A stretch of 64,000 nucleotides of DNA from positions 124,001 through 188,000 of the forward strand of contig LMAJ01000006.1 of NCBI GenBank assembly GCA_001507425.1. Direction: 5' to 3'. Source of the DNA: Flavobacteriaceae bacterium CRH. GTDB lineage: Bacteria; Bacteroidota; Bacteroidia; Flavobacteriales; Flavobacteriaceae. Positions within the stretch are counted from its first letter, which is position 1, and each line of letters opens with the position of its first letter. A program made the position numbers and the translations under genes. Below are positions 48,357-57,858 of the stretch, one piece after another. The notes beneath the pieces were generated by a model. The model was not told the DNA's origin and did no database searches. It was given only the letters and a program-made list of their open reading frames with translations.

Positions 48357-49781
48357 ATGCTAAAAAAAATAGCCTATATAACGCTTTTTGCATTGACATT
48401 TAGTTCTTGCAGCGATACATTGGATGATATTAATGCAAATCCCAATGCAACCGAAACACCATTGGCACCTTACCTTTTAACAGGAACTTTAAAACAGGGT
48501 GCCGATTTATATTGGGGTTCAACAAATAACTTTGACTCGTCTTTATTATTTGTTCAGCATTGGGCTAAAATCCAATATACAGAACCGGATATGTTTAGTT
48601 TATCAAACAGTTCATTCACTACTTTATGGAATACCGGATATGCAACCCTGATTACGGATTTGAACACGATTATAAATTTCCCGGAAGCGCAGGCAAATTC
48701 AAATTATAAAGGAATTGCACTTACCTTGCGTTCATGGACTTTTTTATTGTTGACAGATGCTTATGGAAGTATTCCTTATAAAGAAGCTGGACTAAAAGTA
48801 AACCCGGCATATAACACTCAAAAAGAAGTATATACAGGATTACTGGAAGATTTGAAACAAGCCCAGTCTTTGTTAAGTACATCAAACGGTACTGTAACGG
48901 GTGATTTGTCTTATAAAGGAGATATTACAAAATGGAAAAAACTGGTAAATTCACTTCGTTTGCGTATAGCGTTGCGAATTTCAGACAGAGAGCCTGCATT
49001 AGCAAAGCAAACTGCAATTGATGCAACAACAGATGCCGGAGGCTTAATTAGCAGCAATAATGATATCTTTAAGTTTACTTACACCAGTTCACCACAGCAA
49101 AATCCGGCTTCGGCATGGTTTGAAACGCGAGATGATTATCGTATTTCAAAAACATTGGTAGATAAGTTATATGAGTTATCAGATCCACGTTTGCCTGTTT
49201 ACGCACAATTGCCATCAGATGCAAGCGTAGGTAAATATGTTGGAGGTGGCAACGGATTATCAGCTGCTGCAGCCAATGCACAGGGTCTTGCAAAAACATC
49301 AAAACCGGGAACTTACTTCCTGACTTCTCAGTCGCCGGCTGTAATTGCTTCTTATTCAGAAACATTATTCAATCTTGCCGAAGCAGTAGCTCGTGGTTAT
49401 ATCGCCGGAGATGCAGAAGCGTTATATAAAAGTGCCATTACCGCATCATTCAATCAATTTGGTATTACAGATGCAACAGTTATTTCTAACTATCTTAACC
49501 AGGCAACTGTTCAGTACGATGCAACTAACTATGCCAAATCGATAGGTACTCAAAAATGGATTGCATTTTACGGTCAGGGCCTTGATGCTTTTGCAGAGTG
49601 GAGAAGACTTGACTACCCAGTTTTGGTTGCTGGTCCGAATACGCTTTTAGAAGGAAAAATACCTACTCGTTTCTTTTATCCGGGAACAGAGCAGTCGTTG
49701 AACGGAGCCAGCTACCAGGCTGCAGTAGCCGTGCAGGGAAAAGATTTGCTAACTACAAAACTTTGGTTTGATGTCAATTAA
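48357..49781 (+). CDS. SusD/RagB-like nutrient-binding lipoprotein (SusD-like_2 type)
   Basis: This 474-residue lipoprotein has a lipobox SSCS (Cys at about residue 18) and the start DTLDDINANPNATETPLAPYLLTG, typical of the SusD-like_2 group. Helical TPR-like segments such as YKGIALTLRSWTFLLLTDAYGSIPYKEA follow. It closes the SusC barrel on the cell surface and captures ligand. Translation is probably coupled to susC (12-bp gap). This SusD subgroup is often linked to non-glycan ligands, which is compatible with the cysteine-leader idea. Confidence 0.92.
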   Translation: MLKKIAYITLFALTFSSCSDTLDDINANPNATETPLAPYLLTGTLKQGADLYWGSTNNFDSSLLFVQHWAKIQYTEPDMFSLSNSSFTTLWNTGYATLITDLNTIINFPEAQANSNYKGIALTLRSWTFLLLTDAYGSIPYKEAGLKVNPAYNTQKEVYTGLLEDLKQAQSLLSTSNGTVTGDLSYKGDITKWKKLVNSLRLRIALRISDREPALAKQTAIDATTDAGGLISSNNDIFKFTYTSSPQQNPASAWFETRDDYRISKTLVDKLYELSDPRLPVYAQLPSDASVGKYVGGGNGLSAAAANAQGLAKTSKPGTYFLTSQSPAVIASYSETLFNLAEAVARGYIAGDAEALYKSAITASFNQFGITDATVISNYLNQATVQYDATNYAKSIGTQKWIAFYGQGLDAFAEWRRLDYPVLVAGPNTLLEGKIPTRFFYPGTEQSLNGASYQAAVAVQGKDLLTTKLWFDVN

Positions 49782-49840
49782 GATGGATTCTAAAGGATAC
49801 TCAATTTATGTTTGAGTTAAACCATTAAATATAAAAATGA

Positions 49841-49874
49841 AAAAAAGCTAAATCGAAAGATTTAGCTTTTTTTG
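49841..49874. terminator. Bidirectional terminator after susD
   Basis: A 14-bp perfect stem, AGCTAAATC with its complement, around a GAAA tetraloop (49855-49858), between A- and T-runs. It lies between susD and the convergent cupin gene. Confidence 0.88.
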
Positions 49875-49939
49875 TACCTCTTATGAAACAATTTACGAAT
49901 CATTTTCAGAGAATATTATATTATAATTTAGTGTCTAAA

Positions 49940-50413
49940 CTATTTTGATTCAGGCTGAAAAAGATCATCTGAATTTTCAGTAATTGGAATATACAGGCGT
50001 TCCCAAACATCATTGTCTACTTTGTCCCAGCTATGTCCTTTACCCTTAAGATCCTCTGCTACTAAAACTACTCCTGGTTCGATGATAAAAGTGCTGCCAT
50101 CTGACACCTTAAATTTGATTTTACCTTTAACAGTAATTACAAATTGTTTTCTTGGTGCCGGGTGTGCATTTTTTTCCCACTCTTCGGTTTTATTGCTGTA
50201 CCAGAAAGAAGCGGTATTCATGTGCTTTAATGATGGTATCGAACCTTTTTCAAAGGAACATGTTCCATCAGGGTTATTGTAAAGGCGGTAAGCAGGAATC
50301 TCAGAAGCTTCTTCCAGAGATTTTACTTTAAGTTTTTTGTTGTCTTGTGCATAATTGCTGTTTGCTGACATAAGAAGTACAGATAGGATAAATCCTTTTA
50401 ATAAATTTTTCAT
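49940..50413 (-). CDS. Secreted cupin-domain protein
   Basis: This 157-residue protein has a signal peptide (to about Ala-Gln at residues 22-23). A cupin-like beta-barrel follows: HPAPRKQFVITVKGKIKFKV, DGSTFIIEPGVVLVAEDLKG, KGHSWDKV. The two cupin boxes hold His and Glu ligands for a metal at plausible positions. Periplasmic cupins can be dioxygenases, isomerases or binding proteins. It is the last gene of a three-gene operon with a Dabb protein and a porin-like protein. Confidence 0.78.
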   Translation of the reverse strand: MKNLLKGFILSVLLMSANSNYAQDNKKLKVKSLEEASEIPAYRLYNNPDGTCSFEKGSIPSLKHMNTASFWYSNKTEEWEKNAHPAPRKQFVITVKGKIKFKVSDGSTFIIEPGVVLVAEDLKGKGHSWDKVDNDVWERLYIPITENSDDLFQPESK

Positions 50414-50442
50414 TTTGATATTAATTTAAAAGTAATAATTTT

Positions 50443-50862
50443 TTATTGATTATAAACAGAATCATGAACCATCATTTTATTAAAAAATGGTTTGTATTTT
50501 GCGACCAAAGCAAGATGTCCATCAAGCTTTCCGTAGGTTTCTAAATCCTCAAGAGAATCAAATTCCATAGACGCATTGTAGGTAAAAGAATTGTCTAAAA
50601 CTGCTCTTGGACTAGAGTTGGCAGGCCCGCCGTAACGTACATTTTTTACGTAAGGAAGTTTTTTAAGCCCTTCAAAAAAGTTTTGAAAATCTTTTACCTC
50701 CACCACTGTAAGTTCCGGCTTAAGCCAAAATAGCAGGTAATGAAAATAAACTGTTTTAGTTTTAGGCTCTGTTTCATCTATAGAATTTGCCAATACTTTT
50801 CCTCCCGTAAGAGCAAGCGCTCCCGCACTCGCTGATGAGATAATAAAATTTCTTCTTTTCAT
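50443..50862 (-). CDS. Tat-exported Dabb (stress-responsive A/B barrel) protein
   Basis: This 139-residue protein begins MKRRNFIISSASAGALALTG, a twin-arginine-type signal with hydrophobic core. The rest matches the Dabb domain: VYFHYLLFWLKPELTVVEVK, FFEGLKKLPYVKNVRYGG and YNASMEFDSLEDLETY. Dabb domains form dimeric ferredoxin-like barrels; some are aromatic cyclases or stress proteins. Export by Tat suggests it folds in the cytoplasm, perhaps with a cofactor. It is 11 bp downstream of the porin gene and 29 bp before the cupin gene. Confidence 0.82.
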   Translation of the reverse strand: MKRRNFIISSASAGALALTGGKVLANSIDETEPKTKTVYFHYLLFWLKPELTVVEVKDFQNFFEGLKKLPYVKNVRYGGPANSSPRAVLDNSFTYNASMEFDSLEDLETYGKLDGHLALVAKYKPFFNKMMVHDSVYNQ

Positions 50863-50873
50863 AATGTAAAGTT

Positions 50874-52202
50874 TTAATTAAAGTCGATTCTGTATTTTAA
50901 AACAAACTGCCATTTTCGGTCTGAAACATCGGCTTGACCGGCATCGTTTAAAGCATAAATAGGACGATTTTGAGCATCAACAGTCAGTCTTGACGACATG
51001 CCATTCATTAATAATGATACACCAGCGTCGTAAGTCAGTGCTTTATCGTGAAGTCCGTCAAGATCTGATAACATCACACTTGCCGCAGGTTGCAGCTGCA
51101 AATTGTTTTTGTCTTTGTTAAAATAAGGCAGTGTACCACCAATTTGAACATAATAAGTATTACCGGTCCCAATGACAGGCGAGGCGTTACCGGCTCCGTT
51201 TAGACTGCTTTCAACTGTATTTACGCCACTTGCAGGATTGCTAACACCGGAATAACGCGTGTAGTTAGGACCATAATTATTATTCATAGCCATCGCATAA
51301 GCACTAAAGGATGTACCGCGCTCTTTGTTGATTGGCGTATCGTAGAAAAGGTCGACTGCAAAACTTTTTTCGTCATCATTAATCGTGCTTCCTGTTTCAT
51401 TTAAATGCCACAACGCATTGTGCATGTATTCAAATCCTGCTCCTAAAGCCAATACTTTCTTTTTACCACTATAAGTTCCCGAATGAAATGGAGAAGAATT
51501 GTTTTCTGATTCAAAGAATTCATATTTAAAATAACCTGAATAATCTTTGTTAGGATGTGTTTTACTAAAGGTAGCCACATTGTATTGCGGATCTGCGCTT
51601 ACATTCGTATACGGATCTGCAATCACCAAACGATAATCAAGTTTACCAATTTGACCTTTTGCATAAATGCTTAATTCTCTTACCGTTTCATCAGATATTC
51701 CGGCATTTCCGGTCGCATAAGAAGGCAAATCATATAGTAACGTATTCAAAGGCCCTGTCGTAAATCGGGATAAACCTCTCCACGTAGACCGGCCTGCACC
51801 TGCAGCAATTATATCGTTAAATTTATATTCTGCGTAAGCATCTAAAAGTTCAAATGTTGGAGTAGTTTTAGAAGCTACATTTACATTTGTTAAACCACCC
51901 TGCAATACAAAAGTAAATTTTTCAGTAGGCTGGTACGCCATTTTTACTCGGACTCTTCGTAAGGATAAATCCGAAATACTATTGACCTGCTCGCCGTTTA
52001 CCAGGCTTCCCGGATTTAGTTCTAAATAGCGCGCCCAAATTTCAGTATAACCGCTAAAAGATATCGAGCGTGTTTTTTCATCGTTTAAATAATGTGTAAG
52101 CGTTGGGTTTCCAAAATCGTTCTTTTTTTGACCATTTACAGTGTTTATTAATCCCGCTAAAAGAGAAAAACACAACCCAATTTTTAAATAATTTGTTTTC
52201 AT
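50874..52202 (-). CDS. Outer-membrane porin-like beta-barrel protein
   Basis: This 442-residue protein has a signal peptide (to about residue 24) and a long series of alternating strands, such as SISFSGYTEIWARYLEL, RVRVKMAYQPTEKFTFVLQG, YAEYKFNDIIAAGAGRS and WQFVLKYRIDFN at the C-terminus. The pattern resembles OprO/OprP-type or other 16-18 stranded porins. It is the first gene of the operon with Dabb and cupin genes and is divergent from a two-component system that may regulate it. Substrate unknown. Confidence 0.8.
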   Translation of the reverse strand: MKTNYLKIGLCFSLLAGLINTVNGQKKNDFGNPTLTHYLNDEKTRSISFSGYTEIWARYLELNPGSLVNGEQVNSISDLSLRRVRVKMAYQPTEKFTFVLQGGLTNVNVASKTTPTFELLDAYAEYKFNDIIAAGAGRSTWRGLSRFTTGPLNTLLYDLPSYATGNAGISDETVRELSIYAKGQIGKLDYRLVIADPYTNVSADPQYNVATFSKTHPNKDYSGYFKYEFFESENNSSPFHSGTYSGKKKVLALGAGFEYMHNALWHLNETGSTINDDEKSFAVDLFYDTPINKERGTSFSAYAMAMNNNYGPNYTRYSGVSNPASGVNTVESSLNGAGNASPVIGTGNTYYVQIGGTLPYFNKDKNNLQLQPAASVMLSDLDGLHDKALTYDAGVSLLMNGMSSRLTVDAQNRPIYALNDAGQADVSDRKWQFVLKYRIDFN

Positions 52203-52260
52203 GTATCGTTAAAATTTACATTCTTTTTGGTGTAGTGATCACTACTTGTTTTTGACTTGA

Positions 52261-52268
52261 CAAAGGTA
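52261..52268 (-). promoter_or_regulatory. -7 element of the porin operon
   Basis: The minus strand reads TACCTTTG, a perfect TAnnTTTG, 59 bp upstream of the porin start at 52202. No TTG is found at the -33 distance, so an activator may be needed. Confidence 0.5.
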
Positions 52269-52432
52269 GATTCAGCATAGCCTTTGAGGTATTAGAAAAG
52301 TATTAGAAAGGCTATAGAATGTTATTAGAAAAGAGTTTTTTTTGAAGTTAAATAATTGAAAATCAAATTATTTGTGATGCTTTATGAATTCTCATATTTA
52401 TAATGGCCTTTTAGAAAAAGAAAATATTGTCG

Positions 52433-52440
52433 TAAATTTG
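52433..52440 (+). promoter_or_regulatory. -7 element of the two-component operon
   Basis: TAAATTTG, perfect to TAnnTTTG, 29 bp upstream of the response-regulator start. The -33 position lacks TTG. Confidence 0.5.
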
Positions 52441-52469
52441 ATCCGGAATTAAAAAAGGAAGAGATACAA

Positions 52470-53159
52470 ATGAAGATGTTGATAGTTGAAGATAACAGCC
52501 GCGTTTCTGCACTGCTCAAAAGGGGATTAGAAAGCCAGGGATATCAGGTATATATTGCAGAAGAAGCAGAAGAAGGTTTAGTTCTTTTAGAGAAAATAGA
52601 CTTTGATTTGATTATTACAGATATTATGCTGGGAGCAATGGATGGAATTACATTCTGCAAAAAAATCCGCCATTCCGGAAAAAAAATCCCCATCATTATG
52701 CTTACAGCATTGGGAACAATTGATGAAAAAATTGAAGGTTTTGATGCCGGCGCCGATGATTATCTTGTAAAACCTTTTGAAATAAGAGAACTTTACGCAA
52801 GGGTTAAGGCTTTGCTTCAACGCAAAAAAGATACAGTAAATACTTCTGAAGAAAGTTCTCAGATTATCTATAATGATCTTGTTATGGATAAACGTACCAA
52901 AGTGATCTACAGAGAAGGTTTAACGATTAACCTTACGCCAAAAGAATTTAATCTGCTCCATTTTATGATGCAAAATCCGGAAAGACTTCTTACCCGGGAT
53001 GAAATAGCCGATAATGTCTGGGGAAATAATTTTGATACCGGAACCAATTATATTGATGTGTATATTGCGTATCTGAGAAAAAAAATTGATAAAGGTTTTG
53101 ATCAAAAACTCATTCATACTAAAGTAGGGATGGGGTTTATTTTAAGCAATAAAATATGA
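52470..53159 (+). CDS. OmpR-family response regulator
   Basis: This 229-residue protein has a receiver domain (1-115) with the acidic pair at residues 7-8, phospho-acceptor Asp51 (TDIMLGAMDG) and Lys101 (LVKPFE). A winged-helix output domain (about 130-227) follows with LTPKEFNLLHFMMQNPERLLTR-like recognition segments. It is activated by the histidine kinase that follows with a 4-bp overlap. Divergent placement from the porin-Dabb-cupin operon makes that operon the likely target. Confidence 0.93.
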   Translation: MKMLIVEDNSRVSALLKRGLESQGYQVYIAEEAEEGLVLLEKIDFDLIITDIMLGAMDGITFCKKIRHSGKKIPIIMLTALGTIDEKIEGFDAGADDYLVKPFEIRELYARVKALLQRKKDTVNTSEESSQIIYNDLVMDKRTKVIYREGLTINLTPKEFNLLHFMMQNPERLLTRDEIADNVWGNNFDTGTNYIDVYIAYLRKKIDKGFDQKLIHTKVGMGFILSNKI

Positions 53160-54517
53160 AATTAGTAACCCGAACGGCTCTTGCTTATGCTATTTTAACG
53201 GCTTTTATCCTTTTTGTTTTCGCATACAGCGTATATTTTGTTTCGGAAAAAAACAGAAAAGATGAATTTTTTGACCGTCTTGATTATAAAATAACCTGGC
53301 GCGCCGAGTTTATATTTGATGCTCAAATCAATAAAAACCTAATCAAGTTTCTTCATACAAAAAACAAAAAAGTGCTTAATGAAGCAGATATAAGTGTATA
53401 CGACAGTAACTTTAATCTTTATTTCTCAGATAATATGCCGCCGCTTGGCAGCAAAAAAATACTACAATCTATCAAAAAAAAGCACTCACTAAACTGGGCA
53501 GATAATAAATACCAATATCGTGGTATTTTATATGTAGACAATAACAAAGAATATTATATAGTAGGAAGGGCAATTGACGTTAGTGGTCTTAATCATATTA
53601 ATGCTTTTAAGGAAAATGTAGTCTATGTATATTTTATTTCTATTGTTTTGATATTTATAATTGGTTTTGGATTTTCATATTATACCTTAAAACCTCTAAA
53701 AGATATTATTTTTCAAATCAGAGACATATCCGAGCATAATCTCAATAAGCGAATCATTGTGCCAAAAGCTAAAGATGAACTTTACGAACTTACACAAACT
53801 TTCAATGCTACTTTTAACAGGTTAGAACAATCTTTTAATAATCATAGAAATTTTGTGACCACGATTTCACATGAATTTAGAACGCCACTTTCTATTTTAA
53901 TTGCCGAAATTGAACTTGGAAAAGAATTAAATCAGACCATTGATGATTATAAAGTATCGTTAGACAATGCTTTAGAAGAAGCCAATCATGTATCACAGCT
54001 TTCGACTGCACTTCTTGATTTTGCCCGCGCTAACTATGATATTTCACAAATAAAAATGGCACATATCCGGATAGATGAAGTTCTTGTTGATGCCAAGTTA
54101 AATCTCTTGAACAAGAAAGATGTAAAATATAAAATTGGTATAAGTTACACGAACTTAGATGATACGGATGGCAATTTCTATAATTATTTTGGAAATCCTT
54201 ATTTACTTCAAATTGCTTTTTCGAATATTATGGAAAATGCCTGTAAATATTCTCCGGATCACGCTTGTCATGTAGATATAAACGCTTTTGCGAATAAGAT
54301 TATATTAACTTTTTCTGACAACGGAATTGGAATACCTGAAGGGGATCTGGAACAGATTTATAATTTGTTTTACAGAGGGAAAAACAAAAGCTACGAAAAT
54401 GGTTATGGTATAGGATTATCTGTTGTGAAACAAATTGTGAGTCTGCATAGCGGTTCAATTGATGTCAGCTCGATTATTGGAAAAGGAACAATCTTTACCA
54501 TTACGCTGAGAGTATAA
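53156..54517 (+). CDS. HAMP-type sensor histidine kinase
   Basis: This 453-residue kinase has two membrane helices (about 9-29 and 155-177) bounding a short extracytoplasmic sensor (30-155). A HAMP region (about 178-225), the dimerisation and phospho-acceptor motif TISHEFRTPL with His239, and an ATP-binding domain follow with NIMENACKYSP, FSDNGIGIP and GYGIGLSVVKQI. It phosphorylates the OmpR-type partner. The sensed signal is unknown. The short sensor has no recognisable domain. Confidence 0.93.
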   Translation: MKLVTRTALAYAILTAFILFVFAYSVYFVSEKNRKDEFFDRLDYKITWRAEFIFDAQINKNLIKFLHTKNKKVLNEADISVYDSNFNLYFSDNMPPLGSKKILQSIKKKHSLNWADNKYQYRGILYVDNNKEYYIVGRAIDVSGLNHINAFKENVVYVYFISIVLIFIIGFGFSYYTLKPLKDIIFQIRDISEHNLNKRIIVPKAKDELYELTQTFNATFNRLEQSFNNHRNFVTTISHEFRTPLSILIAEIELGKELNQTIDDYKVSLDNALEEANHVSQLSTALLDFARANYDISQIKMAHIRIDEVLVDAKLNLLNKKDVKYKIGISYTNLDDTDGNFYNYFGNPYLLQIAFSNIMENACKYSPDHACHVDINAFANKIILTFSDNGIGIPEGDLEQIYNLFYRGKNKSYENGYGIGLSVVKQIVSLHSGSIDVSSIIGKGTIFTITLRV

Positions 54518-54728
54518 ATTACTTATTTTTTTCTGATATATTATATTGGTCTCGATATACTATTGTTGGCTTTTCAGTTAAAATAAATATTATTTTTTTA
54601 TAACTTTGTTACTGCTTTTTTGAAATATATTATTCTAAAATCTTACAAAAAAGCACATAACGGTTACAGATTATTTGCAATCTGAAGTGGATAATTATAA
54701 AAACTGACAGCTACTAAAAGAAAATAAA

Positions 54729-54998
54729 ATGGAACATCAAGTTTATAAAAATTGCCAGAGTTGCGGAATGCCACTGAAAAAATCGCCAAATGGCGGTGCA
54801 ACAAATGCTGACGGCACAATCAGTAAAATATATTGTGCTTACTGTTTTGAAAACGGAGCCTTTAAAAATCCCGATTGGACGGTAATACAAATGCAGGAGT
54901 TTGTAAAAGGAAAAATGAAAGAAATGGGTTTTCCTGGATTTCTGGCAGGTTTTTTCACTAAAGGAATACCCAAACTTAAACGATGGAGTAACAAATAA
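54729..54998 (+). CDS. Small zinc-ribbon protein (Zn_ribbon_2 type)
   Basis: This 89-residue protein opens with CQSCGMPLKKSPNGG and has a second pair YCAYCFENGAFKNPDW; together the four Cys form a treble or ribbon-type zinc site. The C-terminus is basic and helical (EFVKGKMKEMGF onward). It matches the small zinc-ribbon proteins (PF12674 type as I recall) of unknown role found near regulatory or membrane proteins. It stands alone after the two-component system; about 210 bp upstream hold no other gene. Confidence 0.8.
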   Translation: MEHQVYKNCQSCGMPLKKSPNGGATNADGTISKIYCAYCFENGAFKNPDWTVIQMQEFVKGKMKEMGFPGFLAGFFTKGIPKLKRWSNK

Positions 54999-55062
54999 TC
55001 GGATTTTAATTTCTAAATCGAACGAACTGTATATTATAAATAGAACCTTTACCTGATTATTT

Positions 55063-55974
55063 TTAATTCTGAAAAGTTAATACTTTTTGTAAACGTTTCT
55101 TTTTCATCATTTTTAGTCCTTCAAGCTTCCAAAAACTATTTTTATTGATACCCTTTTTATTAAAATAAAAAACATCGGGTATAGGTAGCGTTAGTGTCTT
55201 GTCTTCACACTCACGTTTGTAATCTATCATGTCATAAAACAGGCACTCCTTTTTGCTGGAACCTATTATAAGTCCGTTGTCCCACCTGATATTATCGTTC
55301 ATTCTTTTATAAAAATAAGACTCAAAAAGAGGCTTAATTCTGCCTTCAGCCTGCGCTTTACGAACTACATAAGTCATACTTTGTTTACTTTCAGGAAAAT
55401 CAAAAATTGTTAGGCCAGGTATTTGTAAATCGTCAAATAAAAATGCACATTCATCAAAACCTAAATATTCAGGAGCAGAAAAAATTTCCTGATAATCAAT
55501 ACTTTCCATAAATAAAGTTCGCATCAAATCATTATTTCGATACAGGCAAAATGTTCCTGTTATAAAGTTTTTGTGGCCAGTGATAATATCATATTTTTCT
55601 AAAATATAAGGAGTAATAAAACCTCTGATATTGCCATAAACCATATCAATATCGCCATGTCCCCAAAAATCATATTTTTCGAAAATTTCCTGAAATAACA
55701 ACCCATAAGCAGGTTTAAAATCACAGAATTTATAAGGCGTATCAAAATTCAAATCAAAACCCATTTTTTTGCAAGCCTCAGCTTTCAATTCATCTAATGG
55801 TTTTTGTAATATAATAACATTAGAGGGTTTATTCGGAATTTCCTGTTCATTATCGGTTACAATTATAAAATCAATCGTTGGATTGTGAATGCACGATTTT
55901 ATAAAATAGGGAAAATACCAAGGATAATCTCCATACCAACAGGTTAATAAAGCTATAGAATATTGTGAATTCAT
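55063..55974 (-). CDS. DUF6625-like putative glycosyltransferase (copy A)
   Basis: This 303-residue protein has no signal peptide. It starts YSIALLTCWYGDYPWYFPYF and carries FWGHGDIDMVYGNIRG, a D-x-D motif typical of GT-A glycosyltransferases that bind a metal-nucleotide sugar. RNNDLMRTLFMES and LGFDECAFLF follow. I associate this pattern with DUF6625, usually seen in surface polysaccharide or glycan biosynthesis. It is closely related to the copy at 56729-57628, with a small lipoprotein gene between them. Confidence 0.75.
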   Translation of the reverse strand: MNSQYSIALLTCWYGDYPWYFPYFIKSCIHNPTIDFIIVTDNEQEIPNKPSNVIILQKPLDELKAEACKKMGFDLNFDTPYKFCDFKPAYGLLFQEIFEKYDFWGHGDIDMVYGNIRGFITPYILEKYDIITGHKNFITGTFCLYRNNDLMRTLFMESIDYQEIFSAPEYLGFDECAFLFDDLQIPGLTIFDFPESKQSMTYVVRKAQAEGRIKPLFESYFYKRMNDNIRWDNGLIIGSSKKECLFYDMIDYKRECEDKTLTLPIPDVFYFNKKGINKNSFWKLEGLKMMKKKRLQKVLTFQN

Positions 55975-56110
55975 TTTATTTTAGAAATGTTTTTTCAATT
56001 TTATTAATCTCTCTTTTTCATTAATTCAAAAGAGGTATTGCTAAAGGAATCTAAACTTAAGTTTTGCTTTTTTAAATAATCAAAAAAGTCATATTACGAA
56101 CAGTCAAAAA

Positions 56111-56587
56111 TTATTCCTTTTTATTCTCAAGCTCTACGCTGAATTTACCCCAAAAGGGATTATCGGCCATTTGAGAATGTCCAATTACTAAAATATAATT
56201 TCCTTTTTGCTCAAGGTGAATATTCAAATCCATTCCAAAGGGACCGTCTGAGGTTTTATCAGGAAAAATAATTTGGTTAAAACGGATGTTTCCTTTGCCT
56301 GTTGTAGGGACAATTTTCGCTTTCAGTTCGCCTAAATCTTCATTTTTAAATTTGACGTATATTCTGGGATGAATAGAATCTAAAGAACCTTCAGCAGCAA
56401 ATAATCCTTTTTCATTTATAAAATTCATAAAGATAGTGTCGCCTAGTTGTTTATTTTCTTCTTTTTGTGTGTCTTCTGCTTTGTTTGTAACAATTGGTTT
56501 TGTTGCATCAACAGAAGTATTTTTATTTTCTTTTTGCTGACATGAAAAAAAGAAAACTGATAGTAAAAGCATTGTGAAAAATTTCAT
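56111..56587 (-). CDS. Small lipoprotein of unknown function
   Basis: The start at 56587 gives 158 residues and a signal with lipobox FFFSC (Cys at about residue 16). An earlier in-frame ATG at 56614 adds nine residues outside the signal. After a Lys/Glu-rich linker, the mature domain has beta-strand patterns such as IYVKFKNEDLGELKAKIVPT and MDLNIHLEQKGNYILVIGHS. No family is recognised. It lies between the two glycosyltransferase-like copies on the same strand, which suggests joint insertion or a shared operon. Confidence 0.65.
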   Translation of the reverse strand: MKFFTMLLLSVFFFSCQQKENKNTSVDATKPIVTNKAEDTQKEENKQLGDTIFMNFINEKGLFAAEGSLDSIHPRIYVKFKNEDLGELKAKIVPTTGKGNIRFNQIIFPDKTSDGPFGMDLNIHLEQKGNYILVIGHSQMADNPFWGKFSVELENKKE

Positions 56588-56728
56588 AGCAAAGTATTTT
56601 AATTGATTATCCAAATTTAGTTATTTTGTAGGAATATTTTGTTATATAATAAGTTTCCCATTTTGCAGAATTTAGATATGAATTAATCCTTTTCTTGTTT
56701 TTTAATCTTTTACACCTACTAGTAGTTT

Positions 56729-57628
56729 CTAAAAATTGAATACTTTTTTTAAGGATTTCCTCTTTCGTATCATTTTTAGTCCTGCTAACTTCCAAAAACT
56801 ATTTTTATTAATACCTTCTTTATTAAAATAAAAAATATCGGGAACAGGAAAAGTTACTGTCTTATCCTTACATTCGATTTTATAATCGATCATATCATAA
56901 AAAAGGCACTCCTTTTTGCTGGAAGCTATTATAAGTCCATTATCCCATCTAATGTTATTATTCATTCTTTTGTAAAAATAAGACTGAAAAAGAGGTTTGA
57001 TTCTTCCTTCTGCCTGAGCTTTACGAACTACATGTGTCATACTTCTATGATTGGGAAAATCAAAAATGGTTGCGCCGGGTTTTTGCAATTCATCATATAA
57101 AAAATTACATTCATCAAAACATAAAGATTCCGGTGCCGATAATATTTTTTGATAATCAGGGCTTTCCGTAAATAAAGTTCTCATTAGAGCATTATTTCGG
57201 TACAAGGAAAATGTACCCGTTATAAAGTTTGCATGAGAACATATAAGGTCATATTTGTTTAAAAGATCAGCAGTAATAAAAGCCCTTATGTTGCCATAAA
57301 CCATATCAATATCGCCATGTCCCCAAAAATCATATTTTTCAAGGACTTCCTCAAAAAGCAACCCCGAGACAGGTTTAAAATCACAGAATTTATAAGCCTG
57401 ATCAAAATTTAAATCAAAACCCAATTTTTTGCTTGCTTCAGCTTTTAATTCTTCTAAGGTTTTCTGTATTATAATAACATTTTGCGGCTTATTGGGAATT
57501 TCTTGTGTATTACCGGTTATAATTATAAAATCAACTGTAGGATTATAGATGCAAGATTTAATGAAATATTGAAAATACCATGGATAATCGCCATACCAAA
57601 TGGTGATTAAAGCTAAAGAATGCTGCAT
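56729..57628 (-). CDS. DUF6625-like putative glycosyltransferase (copy B)
   Basis: This 299-residue protein is nearly collinear with copy A (55063-55974): YGDYPWYFQYFIKSC, FWGHGDIDMVYGNIRA with the D-x-D motif, and the same C-terminal ending (KNSFWKLAGLKMIRKRK). It probably arose by tandem duplication of a gene pair or gene. Differences lie mostly in surface loops (for example LICSHANFITGTFSL against IITGHKNFITGTFCL). Both copies keep the active-site residues, so both are likely functional. Role in glycan synthesis is inferred. Confidence 0.75.
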   Translation of the reverse strand: MQHSLALITIWYGDYPWYFQYFIKSCIYNPTVDFIIITGNTQEIPNKPQNVIIIQKTLEELKAEASKKLGFDLNFDQAYKFCDFKPVSGLLFEEVLEKYDFWGHGDIDMVYGNIRAFITADLLNKYDLICSHANFITGTFSLYRNNALMRTLFTESPDYQKILSAPESLCFDECNFLYDELQKPGATIFDFPNHRSMTHVVRKAQAEGRIKPLFQSYFYKRMNNNIRWDNGLIIASSKKECLFYDMIDYKIECKDKTVTFPVPDIFYFNKEGINKNSFWKLAGLKMIRKRKSLKKVFNF

Positions 57629-57823
57629 AAACTGATTTTAATGAGGGCAAATTTAGAAAATATGATCACTTTAGTAAACTTTTTTCACTTTAAATAAAAA
57701 GATTTTTTTAGAGTTATCTCCTTAAAATTTTATTCAGAATTAGATATAAAAGGATTGGTAATACCTTAGCAAACCAGAGATACTTTCTATGTACAGGTTA
57801 TAGATTCACTCAAAAATCATGCG

Positions 57824-57831
57824 TATATTTG
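57824..57831 (+). promoter_or_regulatory. -7 element of the luciferase-like monooxygenase gene
   Basis: TATATTTG, perfect to TAnnTTTG, 28 bp before the ATG at 57859. It supports that start better than the ATG at 57850, which would leave almost no leader. Confidence 0.5.
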
Positions 57832-57858
57832 GAATTGTAATTTATAATAATGCTATCT

